From Haloarcula halophila (GTDB taxonomy: Archaea > Halobacteriota > Halobacteria > Halobacteriales > Haloarculaceae): 64,000 nucleotides of DNA. The stretch's first letter is position 1, and every line of letters starts with the position of its first letter. The notes under the pieces were generated by a model, which was given only the letters and a program-made list of their open reading frames with translations, did not search any database and was not told where the DNA came from. This document shows positions 57,040-64,000 of this stretch, piece by piece. The stretch is taken from positions 50,496-114,495 of the forward strand of contig NZ_CP119562.1 of NCBI RefSeq assembly GCF_029278565.1, given 5' to 3'. The translations under genes and the position numbers were made by a program.

Positions 57040-57252
57040 ATGGTGATTGACGATATCTTTGGACTTATTCTGGATGTGATACTAGAATTTGTCCCCAATA
57101 TAGTATGGAAGCTTCTGTTTTTATTGCTCGGTATCACAACGATGGCAATCGGTACGACCATGCTTGATGAATCACCGCAAACAGGCGGAGGGTTGATACT
57201 CGTTGGCGCGCTTCTGCTGATAGGTTCGCTGGTTTGGTTGCTCCGAGACTGA
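57040..57252 (+). CDS. Small two-helix membrane protein
   Basis: 70 aa from the ATG at 57040 (56992 is possible). FVPNIVWKLLFLLLGITTMA and GGLILVGALLLIGSLVWLL are membrane helices. No family is recognised. Confidence 0.55.
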   Translation: MVIDDIFGLILDVILEFVPNIVWKLLFLLLGITTMAIGTTMLDESPQTGGGLILVGALLLIGSLVWLLRD

Positions 57253-57790
57253 ACGGTAGTTCGACTGTGCTGCGCGATTCGGCCTAATCGGCTCCGTAGT
57301 TTTTCTCGTGCAAGATCCGCGCTCTCTATTCAGCATAGAGTTCACGTTCCAGGGTCTTCCAGAGAAAGGAACTGCAGGGCTTTGTGAACGAACACGGGGC
57401 TCTGGCTACGCCCGAGGTGGTGGAGGTTTACGGACTACGGCGTAAAGAAGCCGAACAGCGTCTACAGAATCTGTCCGATGTTTCGTCGTTTGAGGGCAGC
57501 ACCAGAGACTTCTGGTTTTGATCACAATTTCTGCGAGAAGCACGGCCAGTTTTCTGGAGAGAGTTGCCACCGTGAATACGGGAGTCAACGGGGCAAATCG
57601 AATACATAGAGACGGAGTCGATGGGCCGTTCCCACAGAGTTGATTTCAGCACCGCTGGGTTGAACCAGCTGTTCAGTGGGTATGCCTCCCTACCACCATA
57701 TTCAATCAGTTTCACGGTGAAATCAACAAGCCTGTGGTTTCAGTTTTTAAGGGCGCTTGGCTAAAAACGGCGAAACAAGATAACAGACCG
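57253..57790. other. Intergenic with a decayed repeat fragment
   Basis: 57528-57580 (GAAGCACGGCCAGTTTTCTG) resembles sequences at 60050 and 62310, probably one end of a former IS. No gene is supported. Confidence 0.5.
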
Positions 57791-58618
57791 TCAGGACCTC
57801 CGCGTGGCGGCAACCGCTATGAGCAAAAGCGTGGTGACAGTCAGTTCAAGTCCGAAGCCGGGACCGGACCCGCCGGTCGTCGTGTCTACGAGGTCACTTT
57901 TTTCTTGCACGTCAGGGTCGTTCGGGGCGTAATCTTCGGAGTCAATCACGCCGTCCCCGTCGCTGTCTTGGATGGTGTCTTCCTCCGTACCTCCGTTCGT
58001 ATCACTTACAGTGACCGTATCGGTCGTGGTTGGAGAATGGGTCGCGGTCGGCGTCGGGGTTTCGGTAGGCGTGGGTGATGGAGTTGGGGTCGGCGCCGAT
58101 CCATCGGAAGCAGGATACCACCGGTGTTCGTTGTTCTGGCTGATCGTGAAACTCCATTTGTACTCACTCTGGAATCCACCGTTTTCGAACATACGGAGAC
58201 AGATGGGACCGTCTTCTTCCGCATATATCTTGAATGACGCATTCTCCGTCGGCTCCGAACGCTTGTAATAATCGGCGTCAGTACGGTACTCTTCCATGTT
58301 TTCTAATTCGGCAGCCGACGTGTCTGGACTGAGGTCAAACGTGAGCCGCCGTTCCGCGTCGCCAATGTTCTCATGGAAGATAGTCACGGCGAAATAATCG
58401 CCTTTCTCAGCCTGAAGCGACAACGCGTCGGTATCTCCGGGTGAGTTGATCGCGCCGCCGACGGCTGTCGCGTTCGCGTCGTATTTGTCCTCAAGTTCCT
58501 CGATACTATACGGCGTGTAATCACAGTTATCAGCGATCTCGTCGTCAGTCGCCTGTACGACTGCGGGCGTGGCCGCGACCAGAACCAATATTGAAATGAC
58601 AACAAAGGCCTTGTTCAT
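57791..58618 (-). CDS. PGF-CTERM secreted glycoprotein
   Basis: 275 aa. Sec signal (FVVISILVLVAATPAVVQA), a beta-sandwich domain of about 130 residues, a Thr/Pro stalk (TPTPTPSPTPTETPTPTATH), a calcium-type repeat DSDGDGVIDSEDYAPNDPD, and a C-terminal GPGF motif with hydrophobic tail and Arg. PGF-CTERM proteins are cut by archaeosortase A and attached to the membrane lipid. Function of the exterior domain unknown. Confidence 0.85.
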   Translation of the reverse strand: MNKAFVVISILVLVAATPAVVQATDDEIADNCDYTPYSIEELEDKYDANATAVGGAINSPGDTDALSLQAEKGDYFAVTIFHENIGDAERRLTFDLSPDTSAAELENMEEYRTDADYYKRSEPTENASFKIYAEEDGPICLRMFENGGFQSEYKWSFTISQNNEHRWYPASDGSAPTPTPSPTPTETPTPTATHSPTTTDTVTVSDTNGGTEEDTIQDSDGDGVIDSEDYAPNDPDVQEKSDLVDTTTGGSGPGFGLELTVTTLLLIAVAATRRS

Positions 58619-58808
58619 TCAGTCCGACTATTTAACACTGGATAATAAAATATTCCGAAAGGCTCAGCTTTTTCCACAGTTCGTACTGTTCTATGTCCAC
58701 TTCGATACAGTCGTGTTCATTCAATAGGACTCTTTTATACTTGAGATGCTACTTTCTTCCTCTGTAGTGAACGTTCGAGGAATATGGTGGAGGAGAGTAA
58801 TATACGGG

Positions 58809-59816
58809 TTACTTACCTTGCACGCCGTCCACACTGAGAGATTGACCAGCGGTATCAGGTACAAGCTTACTCGGCACAACCCGTGTGAGAATTACCATGC
58901 CCGACAGTTCGACGAGTGTTTGGGTTACGACGATGGCTGGCGCAAGCGAATAACCTGATGGCAGTGCGAGTGCCAGGGGAAGGACGACAAGCGAATTCCG
59001 TGTCACCGATGTGAATACCAGCGAGCGGCTTTCTCCAACTCCCATTCCGAGGAGTCCAGCCGCGAGCCGTCCAAGGAGCGGCATGATGACCAGAAAGGCG
59101 ACGTATATCGGGACGACAGCAGCGATCTTCCTGATTGAATCTTGTACCCGAGGGAGCTGTGAGGCGATGATCACGAACAGTGTTACGCCCATCATCGGTA
59201 CCGAGAGCCACCCCATCACGTCTTGCCACGTTTCGCCACGGGGAGAACGCTCTGCGAAGTATTCCGTCGCCCACGCGAGTGAGAGGGGGATGGCAATAAT
59301 CACGATGAACGCCTCGATGAATGGGCCAGCTTCGATGAATTCGGCGACTTGCTGACCCATGAACAGCCAGAGATACAGCGGGAGCAACACGAGCTGAATC
59401 AGCATGAGAGCGGGTGTCGCGGCCGTAATCTGTTCGGAGTCGCCCCCACCGAGTTCTGTGAACGTGATAACGTAGTCGATACACGGCGTCAGCAACACCA
59501 TGAACGCGCCGACAAGAATTGCCGGCTCTTGTGGCAGGAACCGTGTGAGACCAAACACGACCACCGGAACGACGACGAAGTTCATTCCGAGAGCTGCCCC
59601 CATGAATCGCCCGTTCCGGAACGCTCGGCGGATGCGAATGAACGGGATCTCTAAGAACGTCACATACAACAAGACTGCCAGAACAGGATTTATCAGCGGT
59701 TCTAGGACCGCGCTCGCACCCGGTATCCCGAGACCGATACCGATAGCGAACAGGACGGAAACGGCATACAGTGCGACCTGATTGTGCTGAATCCACCGTT
59801 TCGAGAGCCCACTCAT
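58809..59816 (-). CDS. ACR3/bile-acid-symporter superfamily transporter
   Basis: 335 aa with ten predicted membrane helices. VLLTPCIDYVITFTELGGGD holds the Pro-Cys pair after the fourth helix seen in arsenite carriers of the ACR3 type; LVFTSVTRNSLVVLPLALAL is the partner helix. Arsenite export is likely, but this branch also contains carriers of unknown substrate. No ars regulators nearby. Confidence 0.75.
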   Translation of the reverse strand: MSGLSKRWIQHNQVALYAVSVLFAIGIGLGIPGASAVLEPLINPVLAVLLYVTFLEIPFIRIRRAFRNGRFMGAALGMNFVVVPVVVFGLTRFLPQEPAILVGAFMVLLTPCIDYVITFTELGGGDSEQITAATPALMLIQLVLLPLYLWLFMGQQVAEFIEAGPFIEAFIVIIAIPLSLAWATEYFAERSPRGETWQDVMGWLSVPMMGVTLFVIIASQLPRVQDSIRKIAAVVPIYVAFLVIMPLLGRLAAGLLGMGVGESRSLVFTSVTRNSLVVLPLALALPSGYSLAPAIVVTQTLVELSGMVILTRVVPSKLVPDTAGQSLSVDGVQGK

Positions 59817-60141
59817 AGCCGTACTACTGTACCCCGGCGGCTAAGTCAGGAGAACCAATCATAGGGATGTCCAGCCTCGTGTGGCGGTGCGCACATGCAT
59901 TTTTGACTGTGTATCATGCGAGGTGTCTGCGTCTGAAAAGTGAGCGGATTGTTATCGTAGAAACCAAACCGCGGCACTTGTGTAACGCATTAATCGTTAC
60001 TCTGGACGGTCAGCTGTTAGCCTGTACCGACCGTCAGTTTGCTTGGTCGAGTATGCTGGGAGAAGCACGACCAGTTTCTAAGGAAGGGGCTACTGCCTTT
60101 GAGTAGCGTAAAAGGCAGGATTGCAATTCGAGGCTCTGTTG
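59817..60141. other. Intergenic with a decayed repeat fragment
   Basis: 60019-60110 (ACCGACCGTCAGTTTGCTTG, then GAAGCACGACCAGTTT) resembles 62250-62345. No gene. Confidence 0.5.
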
Positions 60142-60151
60142 AACTCCTATT

Positions 60152-61269
60152 GCCTTGTTTAATCACAAGACAACGGCCGGATAGGGCTACTCAGACACAT
60201 TTTCACAGCGTCAGCGGCACAATTTCGGGACCAGACGATGCAGTAGCTGTCACTACTGGTGCTTGGTGAATGATCAGAACTATGGCATTTTGTTCCCACG
60301 GTCAAGTGACGACGGCGATACCTCTCCTGGATATGTCCGGAGAAGGGGAGCAGGCGGCGAGCCTAACTCGCCGCCTGCGTTAGGTTATGCACGATGCACT
60401 TGCGTGTGAGCTCCCGGAACTGGCCGTGCCAGCTCCGGGAGCGGAGCTTCTCGCCGTCGTCTTTCTTCAACTGCGAGAACCCGGTTTCACTCATCCAGCG
60501 CTGGTTGTAGTCCTCGTTCATTCGTGCATTGTGAGCTTTCTGTAGCGGTGTCTGCTCTCGGTGCTTGATCAACGGCCGCGTTGAGTTGGAGCGACACTCC
60601 TCACGGAGGTCGCTCCAAGAGTAGTTGGCGTCAGCAGACAACACACGCAGGTCTTCCGCGTTCCGGCGGAAGACCTGCATCCCAATATGGCCGTCCCACG
60701 CCTTCTGCGTCGTGTAATGAGTATCCTTGATTGCTAGCGTGTTCACGTCAATCAGAATCGTCGTCTTCATCTTCTGGAATGAGAAGTCTGCGCGGTCGCG
60801 GTAGTGGTAGCTCGTCTGATCGCGTTGGAAGCCACTTGCATCAATCGCTGCTTCACCGCTCCAGCCCGCCTGCTCCGCCGAAGTGCGGAGCAGGCGGCGG
60901 AGCTCACGCATCCGATACTCATCCTCCCACCGACAAATCGAGCTGTAGTGTGGAGCCTCCTCAAGGCCGAATACAGCTAAAATACCGGACATCTCGTTGA
61001 GATAGTCTTCAGTTTCTCGTAGACTCTTTTCCAGTTCGACACGGAACAGAATCAACGCTATCTGTGTCCACTCGGCGTACCCGTCCGCGCCTTCCGGCGC
61101 GGCGGGTACGTCAGGATCGTCTACGTGTTCTTTGGCAAGTTCTCGACACATCCACGCTAGCCGTCTGAGCGATACCATATCGCCAGACGGCGTCCATTTC
61201 CGGGTTAGCTTAACGGAATATTCCCGTCTGAGCGTCTGAGGCTGCCGCCATTAGCAGGCAAAACAAGGC
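60152..61269. mobile_element. ISH1-like IS5-family insertion, 1118 bp
   Basis: Ends GCCTTGTTT and AAACAAGGC (9-bp inverted repeats), flanked by AACTCCTATT at 60142-60151 and 61270-61279. The size agrees with that of ISH1. It carries one transposase. Removing it joins GGCTCTGTTGAACTCCTATT to GAATCCACACC, which restores a sequence related to 63632. Confidence 0.8.
60363..61178 (-). CDS. IS5-family (ISH1-like) transposase
   Basis: 271 aa, near the usual ISH1 length. DDE segments: AAIDASGFQRDQTSYHYRDR (first Asp), VLSADANYSWSDLREECRS (second) and NQRWMSETGFSQLKKDDGEK (Glu). The gene is intact and centred in the element. Confidence 0.9.
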   Translation of the reverse strand: MVSLRRLAWMCRELAKEHVDDPDVPAAPEGADGYAEWTQIALILFRVELEKSLRETEDYLNEMSGILAVFGLEEAPHYSSICRWEDEYRMRELRRLLRTSAEQAGWSGEAAIDASGFQRDQTSYHYRDRADFSFQKMKTTILIDVNTLAIKDTHYTTQKAWDGHIGMQVFRRNAEDLRVLSADANYSWSDLREECRSNSTRPLIKHREQTPLQKAHNARMNEDYNQRWMSETGFSQLKKDDGEKLRSRSWHGQFRELTRKCIVHNLTQAAS

Positions 61270-61308
61270 AACTCCTATTGAATCCACACCTTTCCCGCTG
61301 AAACAGCC

Positions 61309-61328
61309 GGTAGGTAGGTAGGTAGGTG
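61309..61328. repeat. GTAG microsatellite
   Basis: About five GTAG units (GGTAGGTAGGTAGG...) next to the ISH1-like insertion. Confidence 0.8.
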
Positions 61329-61422
61329 TGCCAAGTCATCGAAGCGAGCTGGCAAGCTATGCTAACAGTTGGCACAAACACTAATTGCCTGAGGTTAGAA
61401 CTACACTTACAACCCTTTCGCT

Positions 61423-62184
61423 ATGAGTTCATTTGCGTTGGAGGACGTGAAGGTCCTTCACGTCGACGACGAACCCGATTTCACGGATCTGGTTAAGGAC
61501 ATTCTCGAAAGTGAAGATTCGGCGCTATCGATCTGCACTGCTACAAGCGTAGACGACGCATTATCAATTCTCCAAGTCGAGGACCTCGACTGTATCGTGA
61601 GTGACTACGACATGCCGGGAAAGAATGGGCTTGATTTTTTAGAACTGGTTCGAGACGAGTATCCGAGCCTTCCGTTTATCCTGTTTACCGGGCGCGGTTC
61701 AGAACAAATCGCAAGCGAGGCGATCTCTGCCGGGGTCACCGAGTATCTCCAGAAAGAGACCGGGACAGACCAGTACAAGATCCTCACGAATCGAATTCGA
61801 AACTCGGTCCAGAGTGTGCGCGCCGAAGCGGCCTTTGAGCGAACTGAAGAGCGCTATCACAATTTGGTGGATACTGCTCCGATACCGATCGTTCTCTTCG
61901 ACGAAGAGGGACGAGCCGTCTACTCGAATGAGGCTGCGGTGGAATTCTTTGATGCCGATTCACACGCTGAAGTCGAAGGAAAATCCTTTGTCGAGTTTCT
62001 GCATCCCGAAGATAGGGACGTTTCACGCGAACGCTTTGAGCAGCTCATGACGGAGGATCAACCGATGCCAGAAATTGAATATCGTATACAGACGATGAAC
62101 GGCGAAATTAAAACCGCGACAGTTGCGACCGCTCCCGGAATCTACCATGGAGAGCCCGTCGCGCAGGCGATGGTATATCAGTAA
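61423..62184 (+). CDS. Receiver-PAS signalling protein, probably truncated
   Basis: 253 aa. Receiver domain with VLHVDDEPDFTDLV, phospho-acceptor in CIVSDYDMPGKNGL (Asp near 66), and LFTGRG; then a PAS domain (about 140-250). Haloarchaeal relatives continue after VAQAMVY into a D-x-T-E-R-K linker and further PAS, kinase or HTH domains, but here it stops at once. The end lies beside a decayed repeat, so an insertion or deletion probably removed the output part. Confidence 0.8.
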   Translation: MSSFALEDVKVLHVDDEPDFTDLVKDILESEDSALSICTATSVDDALSILQVEDLDCIVSDYDMPGKNGLDFLELVRDEYPSLPFILFTGRGSEQIASEAISAGVTEYLQKETGTDQYKILTNRIRNSVQSVRAEAAFERTEERYHNLVDTAPIPIVLFDEEGRAVYSNEAAVEFFDADSHAEVEGKSFVEFLHPEDRDVSRERFEQLMTEDQPMPEIEYRIQTMNGEIKTATVATAPGIYHGEPVAQAMVYQ

Positions 62185-62431
62185 GTTAGTCGACTGTCCT
62201 GATAGAGTTGTCTCGCCGGTGTCTACCGACGTGTCGCTGGTGACTGTAGGCCCTGTACTGACCGTCAGTTTGCTTGGTCGGTAGAGCATTCGGCGAGAAG
62301 CACGAACAATTTTTTGGAGAGAGCTGCCATCCCTAACCAGTGTGAGACGCACAAACTAACTCAATCAGACCAAGAGATTTAGAAAAGATAGAGATTGGTG
62401 GCGTCCACAACATAAACAGAGGCAACTGTAG
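62185..62431. other. Intergenic with a decayed repeat fragment
   Basis: 62250-62345 is the third copy of the repeat described at 57528 and 60019. No gene. Confidence 0.5.
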
Positions 62432-63564
62432 ATGCCGTTCATCGCGCGTTTGGGATCGCGGGGCGGGGAACTAGTCTCTCCCGGCCAGGTTGATGCTGAG
62501 AACAAACTCTACTGCCCGGAGTGTGGAGGTGAGATGGGTATCAGGGATGGCGACGGAAAGAAACGGCACTTCTGGCACACCGAGAAGCTTGGTGGTGCGG
62601 ACGGACACGAGTGTGATGGTGTTGGCCGGGAGACCGCTGAATCTGAGATCCACAGTCGGGTGAAAGCGTATGCTGTCGAGGCTCTCGCAGACCGGTTCGT
62701 TAGCCTGGATACAAAACGAAACGGGGAGGAGATACCGGTTGAGGTTGCAGAGACCAGCAGCAAGAGCGACTACCGCAGGGCCGATGCGATGGCCGAGTTC
62801 GAAGCGGAAAACCGGTTGTTTGGGCGCGGGCTGGCCGTAGAGATTCAGCACAGACATGAGGAAAAGAACATTCCTCGGGTGAGCGCGGACTTTATCGAGG
62901 CTGGATACACTGTCCTCTGGATCGATACAGCAGATGTCGAAACACAGCGGGAGTTTCCTGATATCGACCTAGCGCTCCAGTCCGAACAATTCGTATCTTA
63001 TACGCCGTACAACTGGTCTGAAATCGAGGTGCTTAATGACTTTGCGGCCGAGGAGTGGTTTCAGCTCGAAGAAGACTGGCAGCAGAGGATCCGTTCCCGA
63101 ACTGCACACACGAGTTTCAACAACAGGGCTCGATTGCGATGTGTGCTCTGTGTGAAACCAAATATCGGTGGCATGACCCTTCAAAACGCCCGGCGTTCGA
63201 GGAGACATGTGGCTTCGAGTTTGATACACGTGTGAACGGTGAGAGACCGGACTTTCCCGACAGCCCTGAACCACATATCCACCATTGGTTCTCTATCGAA
63301 CAAAACCCTGATTCTGCGGACCCTAGGTACAAAACCTCTGTCCAACGGAAGAGATGCGGGAAATGTCGGGCCTCAAAGGTTATAGATTCGGATGGAAATT
63401 CAATCATTGATCATACCGAGAAAGATATCTACGAAATCAAGACGGGACTGATGAGGCGTCAAGAACACTGTGATCACAACTGGCACCGGTACGAGGAACG
63501 ATGCACACTTTGTGACCTACCGAGGTCAGATATAGATAAGGATTTCAGCGGAGGTTGGTTCTAA
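62432..63564 (+). pseudogene. CoiA-like nuclease gene, apparently frameshifted
   Basis: The first frame (62432 to about 63085) has a zinc ribbon (YCPECGGEMG), HFWHTEKLGG, ESEIHSRVKAYAVEAL, RRADAMAEFEAEN and LAVEIQHRHEEKN with VLWIDTADV: the CoiA layout with a PD-(D/E)xK-like core. The second (about 63085-63564) continues with DPFPNCTHEF, CALCETKYRWHD, RCGKCRAS and CTLCDLPRS, zinc-rich. The switch near 63085-63100 suggests a one-base change or sequencing error. CoiA acts in DNA uptake and recombination. Confidence 0.6.
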
Positions 63565-63631
63565 TCCCCTTCTTAGAGTCTTCTAAAGAGAAAACACAGA
63601 ATCAGGCGCCTGTTCAAAACTAACAGAGAGT

Positions 63632-63700
63632 GGCTCTGTTGAAATCCTATTCTTCAGACGGACTCTCGTCTGAAACAGCTGGCCGATGAGAACTGCTCAA
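63632..63700. repeat. Copy of the sequence interrupted by the ISH1-like element
   Basis: GGCTCTGTTGAAATCCTATT, then GAAACAGC about 25 bp later, matches the target restored at 60133-61305. A MITE-like or IS-end repeat. Confidence 0.5.
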
Positions 63701-63781
63701 GAGCAATACAGTGAGGAGCCGAAAAAGTGCTCGCGGTCGAGTTGATGCTGGATACAGCCGGTCTCAAGTGACTGCGCTTGC

Positions 63782-64000
63782 TCATTTCCGACCACCCTCC
63801 ACATCCGTCTCTGTCTCGGTTTTCGCATCGCTCTCGCTCTCCTTACCAGCATCCACCGAACCACTCTCGCTATCTCGTTCCGTCCACTCAACTATCACCT
63901 CATCATCACCAGGTAACTCAGCGCCATCCGGCACCGACACAAACACATCTAAGTACCGAACTGACTCTGCAACATCCTCTGGCGGCTCCCCGACTTCCTC
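63782..64000 (-). CDS. Partial gene, C-terminus of an acidic protein
   Basis: The frame is open from the window end to TGA at 63782: 72 residues with VAESVRYLDVFVSVPDGAEL and DDEVIVEWTERDSESG, then a Lys/Glu/Thr-rich tail. The rest lies outside the window. No family can be given from this part. Confidence 0.6.
   Translation of the reverse strand, partial: EEVGEPPEDVAESVRYLDVFVSVPDGAELPGDDEVIVEWTERDSESGSVDAGKESESDAKTETETDVEGGRK

Noticed and set aside
60299..60363. Other boundaries for the ISH1-like element close to its transposase gene
   Set aside because: No inverted repeats or duplications were found there, while 60152/61269 have both.
1..64000. CRISPR array
   Set aside because: No regularly spaced identical repeats with unique spacers; the hairpins and TTAACC repeats are dispersed and gene-associated.
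1..64000. rRNA genes
   Set aside because: No 16S, 23S or 5S-like stretch was recognised.

Overview
The window is haloarchaeal. Proteins are strongly acidic, genes have short or absent leaders with TATA-type promoters, and there are archaeal Orc1/Cdc6, TFB and PCNA homologues, Tat lipoproteins, a PGF-CTERM protein, a HalOD1 protein and ISH-type insertion sequences. It reads as part of a large plasmid or integrated conjugative element; the genus cannot be told from the sequence alone.

Layout. 1-2181: an IS with its own inverted repeats and a 6-bp target duplication. 2.5-3.9 kb: iterons plus parA and a small partner (partition). 4.3-6.2 kb: a winged-helix regulator and an HTH-nucleotidyltransferase/HEPN pair. 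6.6-20.3 kb, plus strand: a tightly coupled conjugation operon (VirB2-like pilin candidate, large glycosylatable surface protein, Tat lipoprotein, VirB6/TrbL-like membrane protein, PrgI-VirB4-like ATPase, two MobC-like small proteins, a small VirD2-like relaxase, a VirD4-like coupling protein), followed at 20.55-20.62 kb by an inverted repeat that could be oriT. 20.8-52.9 kb: about 40 mostly short genes, nearly all on the minus strand, i.e. transcribed toward the candidate oriT. They include a TRAM protein, an OB-fold protein, an ArdC-like antirestriction protein, DNA-modification-like proteins (DpdA/TGT-like, Mom-like, an HsdM-like methylase lacking motif IV, DUF6884), SWIM and zinc-ribbon proteins, two toxin-antitoxin pairs, TFB, PCNA and Orc1/Cdc6 with an ORB-bounded origin. 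53-64 kb: cargo and flank (PQQ-propeller lipoprotein, small membrane proteins, PGF-CTERM protein, ACR3-like transporter, ISH1-like IS, truncated receiver-PAS protein, frameshifted CoiA-like protein).

The most striking pattern is a short element found about 25 times, almost always just upstream of the first gene of a minus-strand transcription unit: TTTTCTG or TTTTGTG, then a stem whose sequence differs between copies but stays self-complementary, then a loop of about 10 nt usually ending GGTGA. Genes inside operons, which start in ATGA-type overlaps, lack it. Gene content (antirestriction, modification, ssDNA-binding-like, clamp), gene direction relative to the candidate oriT, and the hairpins together resemble the leading region of bacterial conjugative plasmids, where hairpin promoters are read from the incoming single strand. 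I propose that this is an archaeal counterpart. A second repeated element, a 43-45 bp inverted repeat with TTAACCAACA arms, occurs five times in the same region.
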